Assembly (NCBI GenBank): GCA_024704765.1
Contig: JAKMXF010000066.1
Coordinates: 689,854-753,853, forward strand
Source: Oopsacas minuta
Lineage: Eukaryota > Porifera > Hexactinellida > Lyssacinosida > Leucopsacidae
Reading direction: 5' to 3'
DNA: 64,000 nt
Shown here: one piece after another, positions 41,701 through 47,111 of the stretch
Numbering within the stretch: position 1 is the stretch's first letter
Layout: every line of letters starts with the position of its first letter
Translations under genes and position numbers: made by a program
The notes under the pieces: model-generated
The model's input: the letters and a program-made list of their open reading frames with translations, nothing else
Database searches by the model: none
Told to the model about the DNA's origin: nothing

Positions 41701-44700
41701 ATACTACAAGTATGCCAAATTTCAAATTCGTAGCTGTAACCAGTTCTTCAATCAAATCGTATAAAAAACTGTAATAAATGAAAAAAATAAGCAAACCTAA
41801 TATTCCATATATAGTCTCTAATACCACATTCCTATCCTCCAAATCTGTCTCCTTGAGAGATATAACACTCCCTTCAATACAACTAACATATATCCCCAAC
41901 AGTTTAACATTATTATCAGCATACAATGGTATATCAGGAACGATCAGCTGTTGGATAATACAGTCACCAATGGTGCGGTTGGATTTGAGGATTGTTGCTA
42001 AATAACTTAATACTTCCTCGTTGATAGTTTCTACGTGTGTTAAGGGGGTAGAAGGAGAGTTAAGGCTTCCGATATAGTTGCTGTAATATGCAATAACTTG
42101 TTCCTAGATGTTATATATTAATAATTAAGAAATACATATATACATTGTTCCCTCGAATAGTGCTAGAAATACCAACGAGGTAAACATGGAAACTGGGACA
42201 TAACTTATCATCCAACGTCACAGAAGCACGTTAGGGGAGTTGGTGAATATATTCATGTATAGAATGATATGATTTAAAGGTGTGAAGTAGGTGAATATAG
42301 GGTGCTAAAATATGAATAATCACCACGACAATTTTTGAGGTTTTTCGGGGACGATGATTGATCGTATGCTTACTACAAAATGAAGCCTCTTTTAATCTAA
42401 TTAGCAGAATTACGTAGCCAAATATTTAAATTCCAATTCTAATGTGGAACCTGAATAAGTACAATAATCTCATTCGTGCGGATTAGTAAGCAAAATGAAA
42501 GGAAATAACCTAAAGTAGAGAAATAATGCAACACAAACAAACATATGTATACAATTATCTAAACAAGATAATAAAGGATGTATCTACATACTAGACTGAT
42601 CTACAAATTATTCACTTACTATACAAAATACTTTATTTCAAGAACTCTTTAGAAATGTGAATAATACAATACTAAAATAGATATATGAAGCAATGTGTGA
42701 CGTATTATAATACAAGTCTACATTACTTCTGAGCTATGCAAATTTCCTATAGAATAATATCCTAATTAATATTAATAGTAACTTTCCATTAGAGTAATGC
42801 GTATAGATTCAGATAAGCTAAAATGTATGTACGAAAAGTTCCTGGAATATCTCAGTTTGTCTATCAACCCGCTTGGGGACATTACGTAACCACTTAAAAA
42901 GCCACTTTATGCCACACAGCTATTCTTAGGAACATACGCATGAAGTGGTATCCCATTATAAGATGATTATTACACATTCTGGTGATTAATCATATTTTAA
43001 CACCATTCTTAGTTAAAGCTAGAAATCAGGTTTCAACCTGCAGTCAGGGGTAATTGTGCATGTAGAGTTCGATTTTGAGATTTAGAAACCATATATACAT
43101 GATTTATCATATGATTAATCATATTTTGACACCTTTTTCAGATATTTCAAATTGATGTTAGAAATTTCCTTTCAACGGTTAGTAGGGGTAATTGAACATG
43201 CAGATTCCAATTTTGACATTTTCACATATATATATCTACATCATTAATCATATTTTCACACCTTTTGCATACTTCAAAAGGATGCTAGAATTTCGTTCCA
43301 TGGTTGACTTTATTAATAACTCTAATTACGGTTAACTATAAGAAGATTAATAATATATTCACACATTTTAACCAACGACTAAAACTGCGACGAATTTGCC
43401 ATGAATCGCTCTATTAATAAACAGAGTATTTCCTGTTAAAAGTACAAACTTTCATGGTTATAGCTAGAATTATCAAAGTTGCGTATTTAGAAGATTTCAA
43501 TGGAATACAGGCTAGCTATATCTTTAGCAATTCATGATTATTTCTGTAATCAAATTAAGTGATACTTCAAGAATATATGGATGATATAATAAAGATATAA
43601 TTGGAGACTATTATTAGTGTATTAGCAAACATTCTGTAATAATTTTCAGAAAAATTTCTCTGAGAGCTGGTACCGATAGAAGAAACAACAAGTTTTACAA
43701 AAAGGGACAAATACTTTCAATATGAATTTGCAGTTCCTTGAAAATGAAATTGATTTGTGTTTGTTTGTTGTTTGTATATTTTTGATGACGTTATAAGTTC
43801 ATAGAACAGTTAATTCCAATCTTACACTATGCACAATTGTAAACTATTCGGAGTAATGTCTAAAATGGCTGTACCAACCATAGGTGGAGGTTGTATTTAG
43901 GATATTGGTAGTGACGTGGCCACCAAAAAAAGCGGGATAATACGCACGCTTCAGTGGTACAATTAGTTACAATAACTCATAAATATCTGTTTTATAAAAA
44001 TTGCCCTCATTGGCTAGGTTTGGACCATGGATGGTGAAGACCATCACGTTTTGAGCAACAGACCTAATCTAGACCCCAATGGGGGCATGATGGGGCAATT
44101 CTTTACAAAACAGAACAATACTTACCTTCCAAACATTCTGAATTTTCAACTCAAACTCTACGGTATACAACAATAAATATAACTCCACCAATTCTCCAAA
44201 CTGTGTAGGAATATTTCTCTAAAAGGAATAAAGTTATAAATAGATTTTCTAAATTTAGAGACTATAATATCTTCTCAATACAAATCAGTGTACATAAGCT
44301 TTGAATAAATCAGTTTCTATATTATAACACATAGAAGATATGTAGATATTATTATGCAGCAGTAATATTTATGCTCAGTCATATTATTAAATGATCTGTT
44401 GTTTGTGTGTTTATGTGCGTCTGTTGTTAATATGTGTTACACATTGTAGAAAGTAAACATTCAGATTTATACGTAATCAGATGAAAATTTGAATGAATAC
44501 AGTTGCTCTGATTATTATGAAATTCACGTCACTTATTTCCATGCTATTTCCATGAGCTAAAATACACCATGGATGAATGAAAATATACGGTAGATGCCAG
44601 TTATAAGCACCATCCTATGGAATACTGTTCTCATATATTACTGTACATTTTATGACGATTACAAGAAGACGTGTTGCTACTTCCAAGGGGTTCATATAAC

Positions 44701-45491
44701 CAGAATACACTGTAATTCACATGCTTTAGTATATTGTAACTAGAATATACCATGGATAAGATAACTGAATTCATTACAGTGTATCTTGGACCAAGGACGA
44801 GTATATATTTATGCGGGCCCTTTAGAAAGACAAAAATGGACCTCTAGTCATGAGCAGTGAATCATCATTTAGTATAATAGCAAGCATAACTAACCTCACT
44901 AACATCTACCATAAGTTTGTATTCAGTTAGACATAGCCAAGATAAGTGATAAGGTGAAGGAATAGAAGCAGAGTAGCGCCTACATTATAATTAATATTAA
45001 TACCGTATCGTTTTAGAATAGTAGTGGGGTGATCATTCATATTTTAACACCCTTGGACGGGGACATAATCTATAATCACATACTACATACCATGAATCAT
45101 AGCATCCTATGCTTGAATCTATTCACCAACTCCCTAACGTGATTCTGTGATGTCCCAGTTTCCATAGTTAGCTCGTTGGTATTCGGCTATACCCCTCAGC
45201 GAGGGAGGAATCATTAAAGGGGACTATTATTCGAGGGATAGGGTGAATAATTATATAATACACTTACCAAATAACATGCGGGTATATCACAATAGTCCGC
45301 AGTAGATTATGCACTTCTACATGCTTCCCTTCATCTAATATCAGCGCTCCATCGTCCAGCTCTTCATTGAGTCTCCTAATACAAACTCTAGCTAGCTGCC
45401 ATTGACCCAGACTAACGTAGTTGAAGAATGCGTATAGAAGACGTAACGGATACTGTTTTGATTCACATCTCAAGAGGTCCATAGCAACCAA
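2644..45491 (-). CDS. ZFYVE26: ZFYVE26 (spastizin)-like protein, 30 exons, C-terminal part off the left edge
   Basis: Spastizin is a large scaffold that works with spatacsin and AP-5 at late endosomes and lysosomes, in autophagic lysosome reformation and cytokinesis. I joined 30 exons by GT-AG sites. Every codon phase agrees, giving about 7,000 coding bases. Exon 1 (LLYAFFNYVSLGQWQLARVC) resembles the vertebrate N-terminus (an FFxxxxxGEWELAxxC pattern). Exons 27-29 (ALLCIDSHSV, LLVEQLIMNLK, then IPWAAEVVNRV and FRYAELAIDL) match the conserved block just before the FYVE domain (LEQLLMNLKVDWATVAVQTL, RYAEKALDF). The FYVE cysteines are not in the window, and exon 30 ends in phase 1 at 2644, so the gene continues to the left. 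The product before FYVE is about 500 residues longer than I expect for human. Much of the excess may be exons 21-24, which look like DUF547. Introns reach about 9 kb and hold other genes. Confidence 0.88.
4130..4138 (+). promoter_or_regulatory. TATA box of the 4185 Ig-like gene
   Basis: TATAAATAG lies about 50 bases before the start codon. Comparable TATA boxes precede the other nested intronless genes, which suggests each has its own promoter within the host introns. Confidence 0.5.
4185..4790 (+). CDS. Two-domain cysteine-poor Ig-like protein, intronless
   Basis: The product has 201 residues: a polar Asn-rich N-terminus (1-30), an Ig-like domain at about 30-112 (PSYQWYDG, KEEDFGFYKLEI) and a second at about 115-201 (VYYQWYKDG, SSSSGRYVLMAW). 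The core Trp and the D-x-G-x-Y turn of I-set folds are recognisable. Neither domain has the usual B-strand and F-strand cysteines. There is no signal peptide and no membrane segment, so an intracellular protein is inferred. A TATA-like TATAAATAG lies at 4130-4138. A long foldback element begins 3 bases after the stop codon. The gene lies in the intron between host exons 26 and 27, on the opposite strand. Partners are unknown. Confidence 0.8.
   Translation: MSTDYFSDASENYNNNSNCSFVKKCKKCTIISEPGDVTTKVGNFIKLSTIITSPNPSYQWYDGSGRPIPNKTQSTLFIGPVKEEDFGFYKLEIIDRTTGEKKYTSWVEVKKCEQTFYPTKPRVTVTPRGGLFRRGDTVRLYGSFENAVYYQWYKDGHMIEGCTNTNLSIRSCNSSSSGRYVLMAWNTFGTETTQEVDVMIR
4794..5702. mobile_element. Foldback element, about 375-base inverted arms, mariner-like termini
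   Basis: The left arm (4794-5169) and right arm (5328-5702) are reverse complements with only a base or so of difference seen (one extra G in the left arm near 4850). The spacer is 158 bases. The outer ends carry GACAAAAGTATTCGACCAC, which resembles Tc1/mariner termini, and the flanks are TA-rich. Motifs such as GTGCCACTTGAGCCAC occur inside. There is no transposase frame, so it is non-autonomous. Confidence 0.75.
5703..5998 (+). pseudogene. Frameshifted Ig-like domain fragment
   Basis: A frame through QPQGGTFQKGETINLTAHF and ARYYQWYKDGEILSGCEE matches domain 2 of the 4185 gene. It meets a stop at about 5898. In another frame the homology resumes at once (NTLVIHGNVTENTGELMIVA) and ends at a TAG near 5998. 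One indel near 5890 therefore breaks it. It lies directly against the right arm of the foldback element, so element and duplication together separate it from the intact gene. I see no domain 1. Confidence 0.6.
6572..6771. repeat. 32-base minisatellite, about 6 copies
   Basis: The unit begins GGAATATGATCACATTAGTT and runs 32 bases. One copy (from 6668) has lost a G. Copies are contiguous with no spacers. Apart from this, 6000-7500 is AT-rich with no gene that I can see. Confidence 0.9.
7511..8074 (-). CDS. Two-domain cysteine-poor Ig-like protein (copy A of an inverted pair)
   Basis: The product has 187 residues with two Ig-like domains: about 8-88 (LTYQWYRQNG, KKEDFGFYRVRI, DYYGDHLLSSW) and about 95-175 (IRYQWYNERG, KKDSFGYYRC). 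B-strand cysteines are absent from both domains, and only domain 2 keeps the F-strand Cys, so the normal disulfide cannot form. There is no signal peptide or membrane helix, and a cytosolic site is inferred. About 490 bases are almost identical to the opposite-strand gene at 8854. The last 20 or so codons differ completely (DYGRHILSNWVQLADQ and a short tail). A TATA-like stretch lies at about 8158-8168. The gene is nested in the host intron. Confidence 0.8.
   Translation of the reverse strand: MHNDLIILSEPQSQNASYGDNVVFKVEATGLRLTYQWYRQNGLNIQGASKPFLSLGPLKKEDFGFYRVRIQDYYGDHLLSSWIELVDISSLEHAPPVFVIEPKPACGRVGDFENIFVHATGVNIRYQWYNERGMPLSGETRQYLLFAPIKKDSFGYYRCLASDDYGRHILSNWVQLADQRTVMQFIC
8796..8804 (+). 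promoter_or_regulatory. TATA box of the 8854 Ig-like gene
   Basis: TATATAAAG sits about 50 bases upstream of the start codon, the same spacing as for the 4185 and 17083 genes. Confidence 0.5.
8854..9402 (+). CDS. Two-domain cysteine-poor Ig-like protein (copy B of an inverted pair)
   Basis: The product has 182 residues. From LIILSEPQSQ to YYRCLASD it is identical in protein to copy A, and I see one silent base difference (GAA versus GAG in the Glu codon near 9112). The N-terminus (MNPIPNY) and the end (KFGRQILSCWLHLAHQ) differ. It has the same two cysteine-poor Ig-like domains with YQWY cores. TATATAAAG lies at 8796-8804, about 50 bases before the start. The two genes diverge from a common 780-base region. 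Confidence 0.8.
   Translation: MNPIPNYLIILSEPQSQNASYGDNVVFKVEATGLRLTYQWYRQNGLNIQGASKPFLSLGPLKKEDFGFYRVRIQDYYGDHLLSSWIELVDISSLEHAPPVFVIEPKPACGRVGDFENIFVHATGVNIRYQWYNERGMPLSGETRQYLLFAPIKKDSFGYYRCLASDKFGRQILSCWLHLAHQ
9403..10475. other. Non-coding stretch between nested Ig-like genes
   Basis: I see no gene here. There is a short GC-richer patch at about 9530-9610 (CTTCGCTTGCTCGCGCTGTG, CACTTCGTGCCTAG). Its last motif recurs near 37495, so it is probably an old repeat. Confidence 0.5.
10476..11057 (-). CDS. Single Ig-like domain protein with C-terminal helical tail
   Basis: The product has 193 residues. An Ig-like domain at about 15-105 has FYWEVLSKG for the core Trp and YQYRLVARDYYGFHLRTKW at strands F-G. 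The last motif matches DYYGDHLLSSW in the 7511 and 8854 proteins, so all belong to one family. The B and F strands lack cysteines. Residues 106-193 are polar and Glu/Lys-rich, ending PPEYLENYKPLKTH, with predicted helix and no known domain. There is no signal peptide. It is intronless and lies in the host intron on the host's strand. Its frame cannot be an exon of ZFYVE26, because exons 26 and 27 already join in phase 0. Confidence 0.7.
   Translation of the reverse strand: MHSDNFRGEYSRPERPKVEIEADLVYYCNIGSYVTISPVLTGVNLVFYWEVLSKGAIQVLMNEFKETLTIGPVTSAHLNYQYRLVARDYYGFHLRTKWSILQLCEKRPDPLLISSYSHPLTSNQLHSRKLPFDEIVTQHGSEFVSREQTLEESYLKIRAGNDKLREMARQAFLEFSSEQPPEYLENYKPLKTH
11335..14818 (-). CDS. ZFYVE26: ZFYVE26 exons 22-26 (second half of the DUF547-like domain and following region)
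   Basis: Exons: 14626..14818 (phase 2 in, phase 0 out), 14017..14109, 12491..13726 (412 codons), 12217..12432 and 11335..11403. Exon 22 carries DFALKQTDTRLVFVIGNC, like the DUF547 block PDPRIHFALNCG. Exons 23-24 carry ENLQDVLTTSTTAFC then IAEFLTWYASHF, like the C-terminal DUF547 helices (vSkIFkWYxxDF). The rest of exon 24 is mixed ordered and Ser-rich sequence. Exons 25-26 (LVRHLSRKGEFQLAKRWGKI, HIARDHILFLFTMQEPDYS) read as helical spastizin repeats. All splice phases agree. Confidence 0.78.
15434..16790 (+). pseudogene. Decayed receptor copy 1 (tail still recognisable)
   Basis: No long frame survives, but the last coding piece (about 16486-16572) reads NPPFDSRGASLEPLKDNEVAPQI with a stop soon after. 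That matches the C-terminus of the intact receptor (NPLSDSVVYSSEPFKENKVSPQV). Bases 15490-17120 are repeated with high identity at 19690-21325, so this relic and the receptor 5' region were duplicated together. Other fragments (YIPEDRNYYYNLPIKYTEPI near 16160-16215) are readable but unassigned. Confidence 0.5.
17031..17039 (+). promoter_or_regulatory. TATA box of the LRR-EGF receptor gene
   Basis: TATAAATTA lies about 45 bases before the start codon. The same block recurs before the second receptor copy (about 21236). Confidence 0.45.
17083..19083 (+). CDS. LRR-EGF single-pass receptor-like protein, intronless
   Basis: The product has 666 residues. Residues 1-23 are a signal peptide. Residues 24-300 hold leucine-rich repeats (LRYLGFIGNKI, LQYLYLGGNDI, LQVVRLENNPS), capped by a Cys-rich C-terminal flank (FDCTCEMEWM). 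A Cys-rich linker follows. From residue 407 come four calcium-binding EGF repeats, each starting D-[IV]-[DN]-E-C and including NGGCEQNCTN and GSFLCSC. Residues about 583-611 form one membrane helix, followed by a 55-residue tail with LSDSVVYSSEPF. N-glycosylation sites are many. This is a surface adhesion or recognition receptor with an unknown ligand. It lies in the host intron between exons 21 and 22, flanked by decayed copies. Confidence 0.85.
   Translation: MISTNKVIILIILILYCFVLVKGNCGNSEIDCNNGRIGYDCRINGQDTDAIQQKMYECSQGNRVDLNIYIMQGGEGVTLNLSLPSNIEGLSLNNNIETTCHVETSLINSNITTIEFHGYEVFINHNDFFTYFPNVKQIYLDYLGSNLMPFFTENIHTTSIEVFESSITEGNGVIDRSMIGGLEKLEQFRWYYGNIKKLMPDSFNGTKVLRYLGFIGNKIHELYDCTFLGLLNLQYLYLGGNDITKVGKYTFIGLEDLQVVRLENNPSFPLSTLTVAKKIRELNIENYNPALLNPEIFQQLPRLSDLKMREISFDCTCEMEWMSKIENEYRIRIYINSRGYCPRNPSLQVDDPSLYVNCSNPSYQCLDRSIVCPGDNTWYKVDTEDGCNCTYPPERAFYNDSSFVCSDIDECEDSSIICQGNCTNTIGSYTCDCREGYINLNETFCNDVNECGVDNGGCEHNCTNTIGSFLCSCIQGYTENGTECIDIDECEVNNGGCDQNCTNINGSFLCSCFQGYIENGTKCIDIDECEVNNGGCEQNCTNIIGSFDCSCFDGFNKSPTNSSDCDIAPVNPQIFNFGETEFILIIFGVIVFVLLVLLILIFIVILFCFFTKRWSYSPKQIPGYNPTIAELDKKKANESTVIQNPLSDSVVYSSEPFKENKVSPQV
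19628..20860 (+). pseudogene. Decayed receptor copy 2
   Basis: This is nearly the same sequence as 15434-16790. The tail (about 20676-20759) still encodes SLEPLKDNEVAPQIGTDI before a TAG, but a missing T shifts the frame just before it. It lies between the intact receptor and the second receptor start. Confidence 0.5.
21288..22248 (+). CDS. Start of a second LRR-EGF receptor, body lost in an assembly gap
   Basis: The 5' flank and first 12 codons (MISTNKVIILII) are identical to the 17083 gene, and then 923 Ns follow (21326-22248). The intact paralogue needs 2,001 coding bases, so the gap is either too short as drawn or the copy is truncated. After the gap I see no receptor sequence. Confidence 0.5.
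21326..22248. other. Assembly gap (923 Ns)
   Basis: The gap falls within the second copy of a near-identical tandem duplication, which is where a short-read assembly would fail. Confidence 0.99.
23119..27980 (-). CDS. ZFYVE26: ZFYVE26 exons 14-21, exon 21 beginning the DUF547-like domain
   Basis: Exons: 27520..27980, 26872..27202, 26578..26705, 26207..26516, 25824..26069, 25674..25767, 25455..25552 and 23119..23428. All phases join. Exon 14 has a Lys/Asp/Glu-rich linker and then NLLNMCLKLGNFVSAYEVVK, a helical repeat typical of spastizin. Exons 19-20 (SPSKIVARLIFEKQLKPEM, LEDLAKSIRLDVVLIMIRF) are conserved-looking helices. Exon 21 contains IIFYVNIVNALNIHA and CFFIQTCYYIGQ, like the DUF547 motif AFWINxYNALxxHA followed by a YxIGG turn. 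A (TTA)n run abuts the acceptor of exon 16. Confidence 0.82.
26716..26760. repeat. (TTA)n microsatellite
   Basis: About 14 TTA/ATT units lie in the intron just upstream of exon 16 of ZFYVE26. In the antisense reading they would give a run of Asn, but the run lies outside the exon. Confidence 0.9.
28221..31908 (-). CDS. ZFYVE26: ZFYVE26 exons 6-13
   Basis: Exons: 31741..31908 (56 codons), 31437..31525, 30392..30574, 30056..30235, 29537..29728, 29358..29465, 28569..28858 and 28221..28535. Phase is consistent at every junction. Distinctive pieces are LLLLLSWDHCKSMQSAKKLL, LFSRLESQSILYMLHQSN, LEIIENIYSLLFLKYENL and IPRWLSTYGASYLL. They look like the helical N-terminal half of spastizin. Exon 13 uses an acceptor at 28536-28537 that sits in a MITE-like terminal sequence. 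Confidence 0.82.
29083..29320. mobile_element. MITE family A, full copy (238 bases)
   Basis: Terminal inverted repeats are CCGAATAGTAGC and GCTACTATTCGG. Related copies are at about 33312-33530, 34091-34300, 42151-42340, 45012-45237, 51917-52010 (partial) and 23590-23715 (diverged). Internal marks are CCCTCGCTGAGGG, GGTAACCATGGAAACTGGGA and GGTGTTAAAATATGAATAAT. Both orientations occur. There is no coding capacity. Confidence 0.8.
29771..29853. mobile_element. MITE family C, short copy
   Basis: Ends ATCTGCGCGGACAGCA and TGTCGGCACAGAT are inverted. A longer copy is at 50813-50951, and single ends are at about 27391, 28536 and 31232. Confidence 0.65.
31955..32140. mobile_element. MITE family E copy
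   Basis: The sequence GAAACTTGTTTCAGCTCCACGG to AGACCTCCTTTAACATGCTT recurs at about 58425-58590 in RBM25. That copy has the matching inverted end (GTGGAGCTGAAACAAGTTTC). Confidence 0.55.
33312..33530. mobile_element. MITE family A copy
   Basis: This copy has the same internal blocks as the one at 29083, in the opposite orientation, ending CGGCTACTATTC. Confidence 0.7.
34091..34300. mobile_element. MITE family A copy
   Basis: This copy ends CGGCTACTATTCGAGG and has the CTCGCTGAG and GTAACCATGGAAACTGGG blocks. Confidence 0.7.
35268..35404 (-). pseudogene. Possible mariner-type transposase N-terminal fragment
   Basis: The frame reads IRSEIVTFHESGFSNSEILK, which resembles the first helix-turn-helix of Tc1/mariner transposases. 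It decays at once, with no catalytic residues nearby. The match is short and could be chance. Confidence 0.25.
35707..35714 (+). promoter_or_regulatory. TATA box of the 35779 bZIP gene
   Basis: TATAAATA lies about 65 bases before the start codon. Confidence 0.45.
35779..36240 (+). CDS. Small CNC-type bZIP transcription factor, intronless
   Basis: The product has 153 residues. Residues 37-66 (VYSVTINEFNKIINRECFTD) match the extended homology region that precedes the basic region in CNC (NF-E2, Nrf, Bach) and Maf factors (MPVDEFNRLLxxxxLTE). The basic region at 67-87 has NRKAARVSRKRRR, the bZIP signature with Asn and Arg eight residues apart. Leu93, 100, 107 and 114 form a zipper. There is no other domain, and the usual long acidic N-terminus of Nrf proteins is missing. 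It could act as a short dimer partner, like a small Maf or a repressor isoform. It is nested in the 8.7-kb intron of ZFYVE26, plus strand. Confidence 0.8.
   Translation: MTTLTFDYEQKLNISKAILVENYHIRAEKTSFLNLIHKDRVYSVTINEFNKIINRECFTDIERAYIREQRKKAVNRKAARVSRKRRRDEDQSLEKTLRNLQSIKYGLLERKDILENEIHFYKQGCEQMRYMEYHQGNIVHNSTPYGLMGYPCN
36331..36535. repeat. Dispersed repeat (pair with 40385-40592)
   Basis: About 205 bases, including ACACATATGTCAGGTGCACA and TTTGGTGTCT, recur in the same orientation at 40385-40592. Each copy lies within a kilobase of a bZIP gene. No ends were defined. Confidence 0.65.
36600..38600. other. AT-rich intron segment with repeat relics only
   Basis: I see no gene. It holds a family B MITE piece (36846-36899), a GAGATGCCCTTTCG-type repeat at 37618-37770 that recurs at 47721-47870, and a piece at 37845-37975 of a repeat recognised by TCTGAAAGGTCAAGACAT-like blocks. 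Confidence 0.5.
38668..39069. mobile_element. hAT-type non-autonomous element (402 bases) with 8-base target duplication
   Basis: Terminal inverted repeats are CAGAGATGGAACCGGTC and GACCGGTTCCATCTCTG. They are flanked by ATAAGCAT on both sides (38660-38667 and 39070-39077). An 8-base duplication and CAGxGxTGGxA ends are hAT hallmarks. The inside holds a GGTCG pentamer array (about 38680-38717), a second GGTCGACC-rich patch near the other end, and a mariner-like TTGGCCAGGCAGTG motif at about 38987. Confidence 0.88.
38680..38717. repeat. (GGTCG)n pentamer array
   Basis: Seven or more GGTCG units lie directly inside the left end of the hAT-type element. The terminal ACCGGTC seems to have seeded the array. 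Confidence 0.85.
39164..39592 (-). CDS. Small CNC-type bZIP transcription factor, paralogue, intronless
   Basis: The product has 142 residues. I chose the ATG at 39592 because upstream in-frame residues are low-complexity (a translated AAAC repeat) and the protein aligned from here matches the 35779 paralogue. The extended homology region is VKDVTITQFDKIIYSHCFND. The basic region is ERAYIREERRKCVNRRAAGV followed by SRRRRK, and then comes a zipper. The last residues, FDAFDAFFGDIFNF, are acidic and aromatic like a short activation motif, which the paralogue lacks. A TATA-like stretch lies at about 39666-39674. The gene is in the same host intron as its paralogue but on the other strand. Confidence 0.8.
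   Translation of the reverse strand: MCSIKIQVAYPILVDNCLELSQTYEFLTLIDRNRVKDVTITQFDKIIYSHCFNDNERAYIREERRKCVNRRAAGVSRRRRKTEDSTLTSDLGKLESEKSSLSEERMRLISEIESYKSMLEQGEIENTQFDAFDAFFGDIFNF
40205..40592. repeat. Dispersed repeats in the intron next to exon 5
   Basis: 40205-40370 matches a repeat seen also at about 24190-24375, 27268-27395, 37845-37975, 50030-50160, 58108-58165 and 59735-59855 (blocks AGAGCTACAAACTTGAAA-like and CTATCAGATCTGAGGGTT). 40385-40592 is the second copy of the 36331 repeat. Confidence 0.6.
40656..45491 (-). CDS. ZFYVE26: ZFYVE26 exons 1-5 (N-terminus)
   Basis: Exons: 45268..45491, 44895..44979, 44126..44218, 41797..42103 and 40656..40960. Phases run 2, 0, 0, 1, 0. I chose the first Met at 45491 because it places LLYAFFNYVSLGQWQLARVC about 17 residues in, as in vertebrate proteins. 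A Met three codons later is also possible. Exon 2 (SPYHLSWLCLTEYKLMV) matches the human stretch around VAWVWLLVLEKWL. Confidence 0.82.
41129..41334. mobile_element. MITE family D, 26-base perfect terminal inverted repeats, TA target site
   Basis: Ends CCGTAAACTGGGGCTACTTT and its reverse complement are identical over 26 bases, and TA flanks both sides (41127-41128, 41335-41336). The 206-base element has no coding capacity. TA duplication suggests Tc1/mariner mobilisation. Confidence 0.8.
42151..42340. mobile_element. MITE family A copy (diverged)
   Basis: It starts CCTCGAATAGTGC and has the GGTAAACATGGAAACTGGGA and CAGAAGCACGTTAGG blocks. Confidence 0.6.
42972..43310. repeat. Degenerate tandem repeat, about 127-base period, 3 units
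   Basis: The motif TTAATCATATTTTAACACC recurs near 42985, 43111 and 43240, each followed by a GCTAGAAAT and GGGGTAATTG-type block in the first two units. The units are diverged. Confidence 0.6.
43996..44113. mobile_element. Short palindromic MITE next to exon 3
   Basis: AAAATTGCCCTCATTGG and CCAATGGGGGCATGATGGGG near the two ends are roughly inverted. Nothing is coded. Confidence 0.4.
45012..45237. mobile_element. MITE family A copy next to exon 1
   Basis: It runs from TAGAATAGTAG to GACTATTATTCGAGGG, ending about 30 bases from the splice donor of ZFYVE26 exon 1. Confidence 0.7.
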
Positions 45492-45902
45492 TCAATGCAT
45501 ACGCAACTAATTAGGAAATATTTGTATTAATTAACATTCCATGGGATAATTGGGTTAATTAACATTCCATGGGATAATTGGGTTACTAAAGAAAATTCCA
45601 AAATATGAACATATTGCTCTGATTATAACTCATAGAATTATATTGTCATATGATTGGAATATATTCAGTCTTCGAATTCATATTTAGCATACACACACTA
45701 ATGTAGCAGTGTTCACGGTTTAAAAGGTAGGACAGAGGAATATCAATAATCCGACACAATTATGTGGGTCCCAACGATTGCCACACCCCTGAAATCTCCC
45801 AAATGTTAACGACAGACAAAGTCTCCAAATTGTCTCATAGAGGCAGGCTATCAGAGACCCATTTATGAAGTAAACTGGGACAAATATTGGACAAGCAATA
45901 AT

Positions 45903-47111
45903 GTAATTAATTCAACATTTACACAAAACCAAAATACATACATACATGTATTATCCTATAACAAATCTAGATAACAATTATACTAATCTTCTTCTTCATT
46001 CTCTGTGTTAGATTCATTCTTTAGGCTAAATTTCCTGATTCTGTAAATAATCCTTTTGTGTATTGAAGATATGAAATTCATCATGTTTATGTTATTGTTT
46101 ACTAAATAATTCATCTCATATTTATACTATAAACTGTGTTTATTATTAGATTATTGGTGTAACTGTTTACAAATTAGTTGGTATAATTGTGTTACCATAA
46201 CTTCACATATGTCACTATAATGAACACATACAAATAAACAAAATGATGAAGGAGTTCAGTGATGGCTTCTAAGTGACATGATTACCACACTAATCGAGCT
46301 AAAAATATTTCGGTAACATGTCTGCGAAGTTTAGAAATGTAATTATCATTTATTAATAACTATCCTCAAAGCCTCCCTCTGGGTGGCTTTTTCTGCTAGT
46401 TACTGCGGAATGCTTTTCGGATCTTCAGCCCTCACGATTGTCTTTTGGAGTTTGCAAACGCTAAGCGTATTATACAAAGAAAGGAATCTGATTGGCCAAC
46501 GTTGACCAATCAGATTCCTCCGAAAAATGCATTGATTTATATGGGTGAGGTGTGAAAATTCACATATCTGGTCTAAAATGGTTCGATTCAAATAATTCTT
46601 TTTTGTATGGGTTGAGTACTACTCCTGAGAGCTCAATGAGCCTCTGGAGCCATTTTCAGCGAGTCTAAGTTCTCTTACTGCTAGTTTATACGTGTATATA
46701 GAGTATTCTCTGTTAATTAACGTATACTAATGTCATGTCACTTAGAAGCCATCACTGAACTCCTTCATCATTTTGTTTATTTGTATGTGTTCATTATAGT
46801 GACATATGTGAATTTATGGTAACACAATTATACCAACTAATTTGTAAACAGTTACACCAATAATCTAATAATAAACACAGTTTATAGTATAAATATGAGA
46901 TGAATTATTTAGTAAACAATAACATAAACATGATGAATTTCATATCTTCAATACACAAAAGGATTATTTACAGAATCAGGAAATTTAGCCTAAAGAATGA
47001 ATCTAACACAGAGAATGAAGAAGAAGATTAGTATAATTGTTATCTAGATTTGTTATAGGATAATACATGTATGTATGTATTTTGATTTTGTGTAAATGTT
47101 GAATTAATTAC
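45903..47111. repeat. Long inverted repeat, 379-base arms, in the divergent promoter interval
   Basis: The left arm 45903-46281 and right arm 46733-47111 have equal length and differ at only a few bases (I see two). The 451-base spacer holds a smaller perfect hairpin at about 46484-46520 (GGAATCTGATTGGCCAACGT and its complement). There is no coding capacity, and no target duplication was recognised. Confidence 0.8.
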
